Below are positions 17,379-28,317 of a stretch of DNA of 64,000 nt, piece by piece. Position 1 is the first letter of the stretch, and the number at the start of each line of letters is the position of its first letter. Below the pieces are notes generated by a model. That model searched no databases. It was not told where the DNA came from and saw nothing but the letters and a program-made list of their open reading frames with translations. This DNA comes from Bordetella genomosp. 13 (GTDB lineage: Bacteria; Pseudomonadota; Gammaproteobacteria; Burkholderiales; Burkholderiaceae_B), in NCBI RefSeq assembly GCF_002119665.1, contig NZ_CP021111.1:3534001-3598000 (forward strand), in the 5' to 3' direction. A program made the position numbers and the translations under genes.

Positions 17379-17705
17379 TTACAGCGGCGACATGGGCGCG
17401 ACGGACTCGGGGGCGACCGTGGCCGGATTGGGCGTGGCGGTGCCGTTGGCGGCGGCCTGCAGGCGCTCGACCTCGCGGCGCAGCCGCATGGCCTCGCGGC
17501 GGCGGCGCATGACGGCCGGCACGCTGAGCAGCAGACCGAACAGGGCGCCTACCACGAAGGTGGCCAGCATCACGACGATAAGCGGCACGTTATGAACCAC
17601 ATAATCGGCGTAGAAGGTGACTTCTACCGGCTGCGTGTTCTTCAGTGCGAACATCAGCACCGCGACGAAGACGAGCAACCGCAGGGCCCAGACGAGATAG
17701 CGCAT
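17379..17705 (-). CDS. lapA: LapA-domain inner-membrane protein
   Basis: A 108-residue protein with two membrane helices (LVWALRLLVFVAVLMFAL and VPLIVVMLATFVVGALFGLL) around the conserved NTQPVEVTFYADYVV, then a charged coil and Ala/Pro tail. This is the LapA (YciS) pattern. The start at 17705 (MRYLVW) has GGGAG at about 8 bases; the upstream TTG at 17720 is less likely. First gene of the LPS run; ihfB, its usual upstream neighbour, lies 7.6 kb away across an opposite-strand block. Confidence 0.88.
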   Translation of the reverse strand: MRYLVWALRLLVFVAVLMFALKNTQPVEVTFYADYVVHNVPLIVVMLATFVVGALFGLLLSVPAVMRRRREAMRLRREVERLQAAANGTATPNPATVAPESVAPMSPL

Positions 17706-17861
17706 GGCGCGTGCTCCCAATAATTCGAGACTTAGATTGTAAGCGCAAGCTGCCGCGCCCCGCTCCGGGTGGGGAGTTTATGATGGACGCGATCGGCGGC
17801 GCGCCGCGGCAACGGTACGCCCGCCCCGCGTTCTCATCCGTACTGAAGACAAGAGGTAGCC

Positions 17862-18947
17862 TTGAAAGCTCACAAAATCGCAGTCATCCCCGGAGACGGC
17901 ATCGGCAAGGAAGTCATGCCCGAAGGCGTGCGCGCGGTCGAAGCCGCGGCCAAACGGTTCGGCATCCCGCTGGAAATGGTGCACATCGACTGGGCCAGTT
18001 GCGACTATTACGCCAAGCACGGCGACATGATGCCCGCCGACTGGTACGACCAATTGAAGGACTGCGAGGCGCTGTTCTTCGGCGCGGTGGGCTGGCCCGA
18101 CACGGTGCCCGACCACATCTCGCTGTGGGGCTCGCTGCTGAAGTTCCGCCGCCAGTTCGATGAATACGTGAACCTGCGTCCGGTGCGCCTGATGCCCGGC
18201 GTGCCCTCGCCGCTGGCCGGCCGCAAGCCCGGCGACATCGATTTCTACGTGGTGCGCGAGAACACCGAAGGGGAATATTCGTCCATCGGCGGACGCATGT
18301 TCGAAGGCACCGACCAGGAGTTCGTGGTGCAGGAATCGATCTTCACGCGCCGCGGCACCGATCGCATCCTGAAGTACGCCTTCGACCTGGCGCAAAGCCG
18401 GCCCAAGAAGCACCTGACCTCGGCCACGAAGTCCAACGGCATCTCGATCAGCATGCCCTACTGGGACGAGCGCGTCGAAGCCATGGCCCAGCAGTATCCC
18501 GACGTGCGCTGGGACAAATATCACGTCGACATCCTGGCCGCGCGCTTCGTGCTGAGCCCGGAACGCTTCGACGTGGTGGTGGCCTCGAACCTGTTCGGCG
18601 ACATCCTGTCCGACCTGGGCCCGGCCTGCACCGGCACCATCGGCATCGCGCCATCGGCCAACCTGAATCCCGAGCGCAAGTTCCCGTCGCTGTTCGAACC
18701 CGTGCACGGCTCGGCGCCCGACATCTATGGCAAGAACATCGCCAATCCGATCGGCATGATCTGGTCGGGCGCCATGATGCTGGACTTCCTGGGCCACGGC
18801 CAGGGCCAGTACCGCGAGGCGCATGACACCATCCTGCGCGCCATCGAGAAGACGCTGGTCGACGGCAACGTCACGGCCGACCTGGGCGGCAAGGCCTCCA
18901 CCACCGAGGCTGGAAAGGCCATCGCCAGCGCAATCGAGACCGCCTGA
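17862..18947 (+). CDS. ttuC: Tartrate dehydrogenase / D-malate dehydrogenase (decarboxylating)
   Basis: A 361-residue enzyme of the isopropylmalate/isocitrate dehydrogenase family that oxidises D-malate or tartrate with NAD and a divalent metal. Signs: VIPGDGIGKEV at the start, NLRPVR, the substrate-binding ENTEGEYSSIGG, TKSN, and the metal-binding SNLFGDILSDLG. The TTUC/DmlA subgroup is indicated by length and by GWPDTVPDH in place of the LeuB signature. Translation appears to begin at a TTG, with AAGAGG 6 bases upstream and MKAHKIAVIPGDG starting directly; no ATG is placed well. Stands alone. Confidence 0.88.
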   Translation: MKAHKIAVIPGDGIGKEVMPEGVRAVEAAAKRFGIPLEMVHIDWASCDYYAKHGDMMPADWYDQLKDCEALFFGAVGWPDTVPDHISLWGSLLKFRRQFDEYVNLRPVRLMPGVPSPLAGRKPGDIDFYVVRENTEGEYSSIGGRMFEGTDQEFVVQESIFTRRGTDRILKYAFDLAQSRPKKHLTSATKSNGISISMPYWDERVEAMAQQYPDVRWDKYHVDILAARFVLSPERFDVVVASNLFGDILSDLGPACTGTIGIAPSANLNPERKFPSLFEPVHGSAPDIYGKNIANPIGMIWSGAMMLDFLGHGQGQYREAHDTILRAIEKTLVDGNVTADLGGKASTTEAGKAIASAIETA

Positions 18948-19159
18948 CGATACGATCTTCAGGGGCTTGCCGGCCAGAGGCGGCGCGACGGTCCGCCCGC
19001 CCCTGCGCCGCCCTCGCTGGTTGCCGCGCGCAACGCCAGGCCTCCGTGCCGAAATCCTGCTGTCGTTGTAACGAATAATGTCGAATTAACACACTATCGT
19101 TTGCGATCGCGTGGGTTTTGCACGGATCGGCCGCGGCGTCCTCGCGTAGGAAATCATCG

Positions 19160-22126
19160 ATGAAAGTCCGCTTCCACCTGCTGCCCACGATGCTGCTGGG
19201 CGCGTTCGTGCTGGCCCTGACGGCCGTGATGATCGTGTTTTCCATGTCCAAGCTGCGCAGTCTCTCGGAAGACGGCGCCAGCACGGTGTTCTCGCTGATC
19301 GCGCAGCGCAATGCCGACCAGCTGCAGGCGCTGCTGGCCAGCATGAGCAGCGTGGTCGACGCGCAATCGGTGCTGCTGCCGCAGCAGATCGAACGGGGCG
19401 GCAGGGTCAACGAGGTCACGCTGGCGCCCGCGCTGATGGCCACACTGCGCACCAATCCGCATATCTACAGCGTCTACTACGGTTTCGGCGACGGCACGTT
19501 CCTGCAGGTGATCGGCGTGCGCGGCGATGCCCGCATCGCCGACAGGATCCGGGCGCCGGCCGGCACGCATTTCGCGATCCGGCTCATCGAAGGAGGGTCC
19601 GCCGACGGCGGGCAACCGCGGCTGGAGAACTGGCGATTCCTCGCGGCCAACGAGAAGCAGTTGGGCGCGCTGTCGCAAGAGGCGGCCTACGTGCCCAGTT
19701 CGCGGCCCTGGTACGACAGCGCGCTGGCCGCGCCCGGCCTGCATGTGACCGAGCCCTACGTGTATGAATCGCTGCAGGGGCTGGGCCTGACGCTGTCCCG
19801 CGCCTTGCGCAACGGCAACGGCGTGTTCGGGGCCGACGTCGCGCTGGGCGACCTGGAAAGCTTCGCCGCGCAGACGCTCGAGGGCCGCGAAGGCGGCGTG
19901 CTGATCACCGATGACCGCGGCCGCGTGCTGGCCGCGCATGCCAGCCGCCACTTCAATGCGCCGCTGCTGGATTCGCTGCAGCCCGCGGCGCGCTCGGCCA
20001 ACCCCATGTTTTCGCATGCGGCCGAGATGATCCGCCACGGCGGCACGCAGATCGTGGACGTGCACGGCACCGAGCTGGCCTACGCCAGCCGCTCGCTGGC
20101 GATCACGCCGTCCGCTTCCATCCACGTGGTGGCCTTCGCGCCGATGAGCCTGTACACGGGCGCGGTGGACAATGCGCGCAACGGCCTGATGCTGTTCGGC
20201 CTGGCCGTGCTGTGCATCTTCCTGCCCCTGACGTACTTCGTGGCGCGCCGCATCTCGGGCGCGCTGGAAACACTGGCGGCCGACGCCGAACGCATCCAGC
20301 GCCTGGACTTCAGCGGCGGCCGCACCGTGCACTCGATATTCCGCGAGATCGACCTGCTGGGCCGCGCGCAGCACACGATGAAGGCGGCCATCCGCCAACG
20401 CACCGAGGAACTGGATCGCGCACGGGTCAATCTGCAGGCGCTGCTGGACAGCGGCATGCAGCTGGCCTCGCGCCGCAGCCGCGAGACGGTGCTGCAGCAG
20501 ACGCTGGATAGCGCGCGCAGCCTGTCGCATGCGCGGGCCGGACAGTTCTGGCTGTGCACTCGCGACGACACGCTGCAGCTTGCCGCGCACGTGCACGCCG
20601 GCAACGACGACTGGCCGACGCCCGCGCTGCATGTGCCGCTGGACGGCGCGGCGCTGGATCCGTGCGCATGGGCGCTGTCGCACAAGCGTCCGCTGCGCAT
20701 CGACAGCACTGTGCACGAGTTCGACCTGAGCACGCAGGCGCTGCTGCCGGGCGGCATGCCCAGCGCCCTGCTGGCGGTGCCCGTGCTCGCGCGCGGCCAC
20801 AAGCCCATCGGGGTATTGGTGCTGTCCGAACACGGCCGCTCGGCCGCTGGCGCAGCCGGTTTCGATGCCGAAACCGTGCGCTATGCCGAGACGCTGGCGG
20901 CGCAATCGGCCATCGCGCTCGAGAACATGGATCTGGTGGCCGCGCAACGCGAGCTGATGGACGCGATACTGCAGCTGCTGGCGGGCGCCATCGACGCCAA
21001 GAGCGCGTACACCGGCGCGCATTGCGCGCGCGTGCCCGAACTGGCGCGCATGCTGGCCGAGGAAGCCTGCAAGGTCGACAGCGGCCCGCTGGCCGACTTC
21101 CGCTTCGAAACCGAAGAGGAATGGCGCGAGTTCCGCATCGGCACGTGGCTGCACGACTGCGGCAAGGTGACGACGCCCGAGCACGTGGTGGACAAGGCCA
21201 CGAAGCTCGAGACCATCTACAACCGCATCCACGAGATCCGCACGCGCTTCGAGGTGATGCTGCGCGACGCCGACATCCGGCGGCTGGAGACGCTGCTGTC
21301 CGGCGGCGACCGCGCCGAGGCGCAGCGGGCCTACGACGCGGAGCGCGCCCAGCTGCTGGCCGACTTCGCGTTCGTGGCCCGCTGCAACATCGGCGGAGAG
21401 TCGATGCCCGATGGCCACGCCGAACGGTTGCGCCAGATCGGGCAGCGCACCTGGCTGCGCTATTTCGACGACCGGATCGGCCTGTCGCATGCCGAGGAGG
21501 CGCGCATCGCGCAGGTGCCGGCGCCCGCGCTGCCCGTGCGCGAGCCACTGCTGGCGGATCGCCCCGAGCACGTGGTGCCCCGCACAGATCGCGACCGCCA
21601 CGACGAGCGGTACGGGTTCCGCATGGAGGTGCCCGAGCACCTGTACAACTTCGGCGAGCTGCACAATCTCTCCATCAAGCGCGGCACGTTGACGCCCGAG
21701 GAACGCTACAAGATCAACGAGCACATCACGCAGACCATCGTGATGCTGGACCAGTTGCCGCTGCCGGCCAACATGCGGCGCGTGCCCGAGTACGCGGGCA
21801 CGCACCACGAGACGTTGACGGGCACGGGCTATCCGCGCCGCCTGCGCGCCGAGCAGTTGTCGGTGCCGGCGCGCATCATGGCCATCGCGGACGTCTTCGA
21901 GGCCTTGACGGCCTCCGACCGTCCGTACAAGAAGGCCAAGCCTCTGTCCGAGGCCGTGCACATCCTGGCGGGCTTCAAGACCCGCGGGCACATCGACGGC
22001 AGCCTGTTCGACCTGTTTCTCAGTTCGGGCGTGTACAGGCGCTATGCCGAGGCCTACCTGGCTCCGCAACAGATCGACCACGTGGACGTCAGGGCGTATC
22101 TGGACGGCGCGTTGCCGACGGCCTGA
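19160..22126 (+). CDS. Large sensor with extracytoplasmic Cache-like, HAMP, GAF-like and HD-GYP domains
   Basis: A 988-residue membrane protein likely to cleave cyclic-di-GMP. TM1 lies at residues 8-28, an outer sensory domain up to about 340, TM2 at about 341-363, then a HAMP-like linker, a GAF-like domain (about 430-600) and an HD-GYP domain from about 610. HD motif: LHDCGK (about 664-669). The second half reads EHITQTIVMLDQLP, AGTHHETLTGTGYP (GYP about 890) and DVFEALTASDRPYK. About 200 residues separate the HD motif from the HHE...GYP part, roughly twice the usual spacing. ATG at 19160 has AGGA upstream. Which signal it senses is unknown. Confidence 0.85.
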   Translation: MKVRFHLLPTMLLGAFVLALTAVMIVFSMSKLRSLSEDGASTVFSLIAQRNADQLQALLASMSSVVDAQSVLLPQQIERGGRVNEVTLAPALMATLRTNPHIYSVYYGFGDGTFLQVIGVRGDARIADRIRAPAGTHFAIRLIEGGSADGGQPRLENWRFLAANEKQLGALSQEAAYVPSSRPWYDSALAAPGLHVTEPYVYESLQGLGLTLSRALRNGNGVFGADVALGDLESFAAQTLEGREGGVLITDDRGRVLAAHASRHFNAPLLDSLQPAARSANPMFSHAAEMIRHGGTQIVDVHGTELAYASRSLAITPSASIHVVAFAPMSLYTGAVDNARNGLMLFGLAVLCIFLPLTYFVARRISGALETLAADAERIQRLDFSGGRTVHSIFREIDLLGRAQHTMKAAIRQRTEELDRARVNLQALLDSGMQLASRRSRETVLQQTLDSARSLSHARAGQFWLCTRDDTLQLAAHVHAGNDDWPTPALHVPLDGAALDPCAWALSHKRPLRIDSTVHEFDLSTQALLPGGMPSALLAVPVLARGHKPIGVLVLSEHGRSAAGAAGFDAETVRYAETLAAQSAIALENMDLVAAQRELMDAILQLLAGAIDAKSAYTGAHCARVPELARMLAEEACKVDSGPLADFRFETEEEWREFRIGTWLHDCGKVTTPEHVVDKATKLETIYNRIHEIRTRFEVMLRDADIRRLETLLSGGDRAEAQRAYDAERAQLLADFAFVARCNIGGESMPDGHAERLRQIGQRTWLRYFDDRIGLSHAEEARIAQVPAPALPVREPLLADRPEHVVPRTDRDRHDERYGFRMEVPEHLYNFGELHNLSIKRGTLTPEERYKINEHITQTIVMLDQLPLPANMRRVPEYAGTHHETLTGTGYPRRLRAEQLSVPARIMAIADVFEALTASDRPYKKAKPLSEAVHILAGFKTRGHIDGSLFDLFLSSGVYRRYAEAYLAPQQIDHVDVRAYLDGALPTA

Positions 22127-22260
22127 GGCGCCATCCGCAAGCCACGACGCCCGATGAACATGGCGTCATGCCTACGGATGAGCCCTTCGTCCGTAGGGGG
22201 GTGTTGAACCAAGCCCGCGGCTTCGATACCGTGGGGCCTAGGTTTTCAGAATCTTCGCCC

Positions 22261-23823
22261 ATGCCCGACCCGCTTTCCAAGGCCGGCGCCACCGAGCCCG
22301 AACGCTATCCGCAACCCACCCCCGGCCAGGCCTCGCGCTTCCTGGCGCAGGCCACTTTCGGCCCGACGCCGGCACAGATCGAGGCGGTCGTCGCGCAGGG
22401 CTATGCCCGCTGGCTGGACGCGCAGCTGCGCATGCCGCCTTCGCAGAGCCACTTCGACTGGCTGGTGGCGCAGGGCAAGAACACCGAGGAATTCAAGGGC
22501 AACGGCATCAACGCGCCGCTGGAGTCCACGCTGTGGCGCAAGTTCATCTCGGCCCCCGACCAGGTGCGTACGCGCGTCGCCTTTGCGCTGTCGGAGATCT
22601 TCGTGGTGGGCGTGTCATCAATCACGGCATCGTGGCCGCTGTTCGGCGCGGCGGGCTTCATGGACCTGCTGGCCGAGCACGCCCTGGGCAGCTATCGCGC
22701 CCTGCTCGGCGCCGTGTCGCGCAATCTCTCCATGGCATGCATGCTGACGTTTCGCGGCAACCGCAAAGAGGATCCTGTTACCGGCCGCCATCCGGACGAG
22801 AACTACGCGCGCGAGGTGATGCAGCTGATGAGCATCGGGCTGGTCGAGCTGCAGCGGGACGGCACGCCCCGCCTGGCCGAAGGCGGTCCGGTCGAGACAT
22901 ATACCAACGCGGACGTGCAGGGCCTGGCCAAGGTGTTCACGGGATGGGACCTGGACGGCCCGGAGACCGATGTGGAGTTTCACCGACGCCCGATGGCGCT
23001 GGACCGCGCGCAGCACTCGATGTCCGAGAAGCGCTTCCTGGGCACGGTGATTCCCGCCGGCACCGATGGCCATCGCTCGCTGGCTATTGCCATGGACGTG
23101 CTGAGCGCGCATCCCAATGTCGGACCGTTCATCGGCAGGCAGCTGATCCAGCGTCTCGTCACCAGCAATCCCAGCCCTGCGTACGTCGCTCGCGTCGCCG
23201 CGGTGTTCGATGACGACGGCACGGGCGCGCGCGGCAATCTGCGCGCGGTGGTGCGCGCAATCCTGTTGGACCGCGAGGCGCGCTTCCCGGATCTGGCCTC
23301 GCCCACGTGGGGCAAGGTGCGCGAGCCCATCGTCCGCTTCGCGGCATGGGCGCGGGCCTTCGGGGCGCAATCCACCAACGGCAAGTGGACCATGCCCGAC
23401 ACCACCGACAACACCATACGGCTGGCCCAGAGTCCGATGCGTTCGGCCAGCGTGTTCAATTTCTTCCGGCCCCAGTACGTGCCGCCGGCAACGCCGCTGG
23501 CCGAGCGGCGCCTGGCAGCGCCCGAACTGCAGATCACCGACGAGACCAGCATCGCGGGCTACCTGAACTTTCTCGAGATCTATGTGGATCGCGGCTGGGA
23601 GGATCTTCAGACGCGTTACGCCGCCGAAGTCGCGGTGGCGCACGATCCCGCGGCGCTGGTGGCGCGCGTCGTGCTGCTGCTGGCGGGCGATGCCTTCAGC
23701 GCGCAGACGGCCACCCTCATCGCACAGGCGGTGGCGACGCTGCCGCCGGATCGGCCGCTGGACCGCGTGCGCGCGACCATCATGCTGGTCGCCGCCACCC
23801 CTGAATATCTGGTGCAGAAATGA
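22261..23823 (+). CDS. DUF1800 family protein
   Basis: A 520-residue protein of the DUF1800 family, of unknown role, usually encoded beside a DUF1501 protein. Family signs: RFLAQATFGPT near the N-terminus, DENYAREVMQLMSIGL in the middle and REPIVRFAAWARA. No clear signal peptide at this start; an ATG at 22168 would add 31 residues, and neither start has a strong ribosome site. Overlaps the DUF1501 gene by 4 bases, so the two are co-translated. Confidence 0.82.
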   Translation: MPDPLSKAGATEPERYPQPTPGQASRFLAQATFGPTPAQIEAVVAQGYARWLDAQLRMPPSQSHFDWLVAQGKNTEEFKGNGINAPLESTLWRKFISAPDQVRTRVAFALSEIFVVGVSSITASWPLFGAAGFMDLLAEHALGSYRALLGAVSRNLSMACMLTFRGNRKEDPVTGRHPDENYAREVMQLMSIGLVELQRDGTPRLAEGGPVETYTNADVQGLAKVFTGWDLDGPETDVEFHRRPMALDRAQHSMSEKRFLGTVIPAGTDGHRSLAIAMDVLSAHPNVGPFIGRQLIQRLVTSNPSPAYVARVAAVFDDDGTGARGNLRAVVRAILLDREARFPDLASPTWGKVREPIVRFAAWARAFGAQSTNGKWTMPDTTDNTIRLAQSPMRSASVFNFFRPQYVPPATPLAERRLAAPELQITDETSIAGYLNFLEIYVDRGWEDLQTRYAAEVAVAHDPAALVARVVLLLAGDAFSAQTATLIAQAVATLPPDRPLDRVRATIMLVAATPEYLVQK

Positions 23824-25193
23824 AGACCGTACAGGATGCCGAGCGCCGTGCACTGCTGCTGCGCGCCGCCGCGCTCGGCGCAACGGGACTGGCCGCGCCC
23901 CTGGCGTTGAACCTGGCCGCGCTGGGCGGGGCGGCAGCGGCCTCGGCGCCGGCGGGTTCGTACAAGGCGCTGGTCTGCGTGTTTCTTTATGGCGGCAACG
24001 ATCCCTACAACACCGTGGTTCCTTATGAACCCGCCTGGCATCGCGCGTACGCCGCGGCGCGCCCCGACATCGCCCTGCCGCGCGAGTCCTTGGCGGCCAC
24101 CGCGCTGAAGAGCCGCCGTCCGGCTGCCGGCGAACCGCAGTTCGCACTGGCGCCGTCGCTGGCACCGCTGAAGCCGCTGTTCGACCAAGGGCGGATGGCC
24201 GTGGTGCTCAACATCGGGCCGCTGGTGCGGCCCACCAGCAAGCGCGACTACATCGGCGCGCGCGTGCCATTGCCCCCCAAGCTGTTCTCGCACAACGACC
24301 AGCAGGCGTACTGGCAGGCCCTGGCGCCCGAAGGCGCCGCCTCGGGGTGGTTCGGACGGCTGGCCGACCGTGCCGCGGCCGACAACGTGCGCGGCAGCTT
24401 CACCGGCATCACCGCGGGCGGCAATACCGTACTGCTGGCCGGATCCCGCGTGACGGGCTATCGCGTCGGCCCCGAGGGCTCGACCCCGATCGAGCCCCTG
24501 CGGCGAGACATGTATGGCTCCACCGCCTGCACGGCATTGCTGCGACAGCTCATCACCGCGCCGCGCACGCACTTGATGGAAAGCGAGCTGTCGCGCATCG
24601 CCGCGAAGTCCATCGTCGCCGACGCGCAGCTGCGCGCCGCCCTGCAGGACGTGGCCGTGCCCGGGGACTTCGGCACGCCGCTGGCGCAGCAGTTGAAGAT
24701 CGTGGCGCGCATCATCGGCGCGCGGCAGGCGCTGGGCGCGCGGCGCCAGGTGTTCTTCGTCTCGCAGAACGGCTACGACAACCACACCGGGCTGGCGGAC
24801 ACGCACCCTGCCCTGCTGCGCGAACTGGGACAGGCGTTGGCGACGTTCCAGGGAGCGCTGACGGCGATGGGCGTGGCCGACCAGGTCACCACGTTCACGG
24901 CCTCGGAGTTCGGCCGCACGCTGGGCTCGAACGGCAACGGGTCGGACCACGGTTGGGGCTCGCATCACTTCGTGCTGGGCGGCGCGGTGCGTGGCGGTCG
25001 GTACTACGGCACGCATCCGGAGATCGCCCGGGATGGGCCGGGGTTCGTGGACAACGGGCGGCTGCTGCCTACGCTCGCGGTGGAACAGTTGGGAGTCGCG
25101 CTGGGAGCCTGGTTCGGCGCCAGCCGGTCCGATATGGATTTGGTGTTCCCGAATCTGCGGCACTTCGATGCCGGAGCGTTGGACGTGATCTGA
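23820..25193 (+). CDS. DUF1501 family protein with Tat-like signal
   Basis: A 457-residue protein. The N-terminus ERRALLLRAAALGATGLAAP followed by a long Ala-rich hydrophobic stretch looks like a Tat signal. The family (sulfatase/phosphatase-like fold) is shown by VFLYGGNDPYNTVVPYE, SQNGYDNHTG, TFTASEFGRTLGSNGNGSDH and WGSHHFVLGG. DUF1501/DUF1800 pairs are widespread but uncharacterised; they may act together outside the cytoplasm. ATGA overlap with the DUF1800 gene. Convergent with ihfB, with two hairpins between. Confidence 0.85.
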   Translation: MKTVQDAERRALLLRAAALGATGLAAPLALNLAALGGAAAASAPAGSYKALVCVFLYGGNDPYNTVVPYEPAWHRAYAAARPDIALPRESLAATALKSRRPAAGEPQFALAPSLAPLKPLFDQGRMAVVLNIGPLVRPTSKRDYIGARVPLPPKLFSHNDQQAYWQALAPEGAASGWFGRLADRAAADNVRGSFTGITAGGNTVLLAGSRVTGYRVGPEGSTPIEPLRRDMYGSTACTALLRQLITAPRTHLMESELSRIAAKSIVADAQLRAALQDVAVPGDFGTPLAQQLKIVARIIGARQALGARRQVFFVSQNGYDNHTGLADTHPALLRELGQALATFQGALTAMGVADQVTTFTASEFGRTLGSNGNGSDHGWGSHHFVLGGAVRGGRYYGTHPEIARDGPGFVDNGRLLPTLAVEQLGVALGAWFGASRSDMDLVFPNLRHFDAGALDVI

Positions 25194-25241
25194 CGCCGTC
25201 GGCTGCCTCCGAAGCCCGTCCGCTGTCTCCAAAAGCAAGAA

Positions 25242-25259
25242 GCCCTCTTGTCGGAGGGC
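25242..25259. terminator. Terminator-like hairpin, first of two
   Basis: GCCCTC / GAGGGC stem with loop TTGTCG; on the minus strand it is followed by TTCTTGCTTTT. The preceding AAGCAAGAAGCCCTC is repeated at the next hairpin, so one is a local duplicate of the other. Confidence 0.6.
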
Positions 25260-25269
25260 CAGAAAGCAA

Positions 25270-25293
25270 GAAGCCCTCCTATCGGAGGGCTTC
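25270..25293. terminator. Terminator hairpin between DUF1501 gene and ihfB
   Basis: Perfect 10-bp stem GAAGCCCTCC / GGAGGGCTTC with loop TATC, lying between convergent genes, so it may serve both. On the minus strand it is followed by TTGCTTTC. Confidence 0.75.
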
Positions 25294-25326
25294 GTGGGGT
25301 GAACCTTCGTGTCGGTCGTGCTTGCG

Positions 25327-25692
25327 TCAGTGCATGGCATGGAGGTCCAGCGCCGAGGGCAGCGGATCGGAGTCCGCCGTTCCCGCACTGGCCGTGCCGT
25401 CCCGCTCGCTGGCAACCAGATCCACGCGCTCGCGCAGTTCTTTGCCGGCCTTGAAGTGCGGCACCTGTTTGCCAGGTACCAGCACTTGTTCGCCCGACTT
25501 GGGGTTGCGCCCGATCCGGGGAGACCGTTGCGACAACGAGAAGCTGCCAAAACCGCGGATCTCGATGCGCTGACCCGAGGCCAGGGCCTGGGTCATCGCG
25601 TCAAGCATGGTCTTGACGGCGTAGTCGGTGTCGCGGGCGGCCAACTGTGGATAGCGGGCCGCCAGCGCGGCGATCAGCTCCGACTTGGTCAC
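25327..25692 (-). CDS. ihfB: Integration host factor beta subunit
   Basis: A 121-residue DNA-bending protein of the HU/IHF family. Seen: [27 protein letters not shown] and the DNA-binding arm [12 protein letters not shown] with the intercalating Pro. The last ~25 residues form an acidic/Ala-rich tail absent from E. coli IHF-beta (94 residues). Follows rpsA by only 3 bases; they are co-transcribed, as in many proteobacteria. Confidence 0.95.
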   Translation of the reverse strand: MTKSELIAALAARYPQLAARDTDYAVKTMLDAMTQALASGQRIEIRGFGSFSLSQRSPRIGRNPKSGEQVLVPGKQVPHFKAGKELRERVDLVASERDGTASAGTADSDPLPSALDLHAMH

Positions 25693-25695
25693 TTA

Positions 25696-27408
<1,713 letters not shown>

Positions 27409-27589
27409 TAGGTTAAGCGTCCATGGCCAAAATGGCCGTTGAATACACGCCAGGGCGGATTGCCCGCCACAGCGGAGTGGAAAAAACCTGGAAGCATCAC
27501 GAATTCTTGCGGGGTGGTCCCGTGGGAATGCGCGCTAGGCCGCCAGGGCCATCGATGATGTTTACTGCTCGACGTTTGCTGCTGCTTTG

Positions 27590-28300
27590 CTACTGCGGTT
27601 GCCGCGGGGCCGACCCCCAGAAATCCAGCACTGCCTGCACCGTCTGCTCGATCGTAAGGTTCGACGAATCGAGTTCGCGGGCATCTGCCGCCGCTACCAG
27701 CGGCGCCGTGGCGCGTTGGGTGTCGCGCGCATCGCGTGCGCGCAAGTCTTCCCGCACCGCGGGCAACAGGTCGTCAATATTAGCGGGATTTCCCTTTTCG
27801 ATCAACTGCTTACAGCGCCTTTGCGCCCTGGCCTCGACGTCGGCCACCAGGAATATCTTCAGTTCGGCGTCGGGAAACACCACCGTGCCCATGTCCCGCC
27901 CGTCGGCCACCAGGCCCGGCGCCCGGCGAAAGGCGCGCTGGCGCGCCAGCAGGGCCTGCCTGAGGGCCGGATACGCCGCGATGCGCGAGGCCAGGTTGCC
28001 CACCTGCTCGTGGCGGATCGCCTCGGAAACCTCTGCGCCTTCGAGAAAGATGCAGGCCCCCTCGAAGCGCACGTCCAGCGTGCGCGCCGCCTCGGCCAGC
28101 GCCGCCTCGTCGTCGGGCGGGATGCCGCGTTGCAGCGCCACCAGCGCGGTCAGCCGGTAAAGCGCCCCGCTGTCCAGCACCGACCAGCCCAGCGCCTGCG
28201 CCACGCGATGCGCGATGGTGCCCTTGCCCGAGGCGGTGGGTCCGTCGATGGCGATGACCGGCACGGCGCCGTCCTCGCGCGGAATGGGGGATTGAGTCAT
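27590..28300 (-). CDS. cmk: Cytidylate kinase
   Basis: A 236-residue kinase that phosphorylates CMP and dCMP with ATP. P-loop [12 protein letters not shown], lid and substrate residues in DSGALYR and [14 protein letters not shown]. Start at 28300 follows the aroA stop by 17 bases. The standard position in the serC-pheA-aroA-cmk-rpsA string. Confidence 0.95.
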   Translation of the reverse strand: MTQSPIPREDGAVPVIAIDGPTASGKGTIAHRVAQALGWSVLDSGALYRLTALVALQRGIPPDDEAALAEAARTLDVRFEGACIFLEGAEVSEAIRHEQVGNLASRIAAYPALRQALLARQRAFRRAPGLVADGRDMGTVVFPDAELKIFLVADVEARAQRRCKQLIEKGNPANIDDLLPAVREDLRARDARDTQRATAPLVAAADARELDSSNLTIEQTVQAVLDFWGSAPRQPQ

Positions 28301-28317
28301 CCGGTTCCCCAGGAAAT

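Noticed and set aside
19154..22081. Minus-strand open frame of about 975 codons
   Set aside because: Antisense to the HD-GYP sensor. Composition (Arg, Gln, His, Gly) is a reversed-codon artefact.
23616..25550. Minus-strand open frame of about 644 codons spanning two genes
   Set aside because: Antisense to DUF1800 and DUF1501, no ribosome site, no domain.
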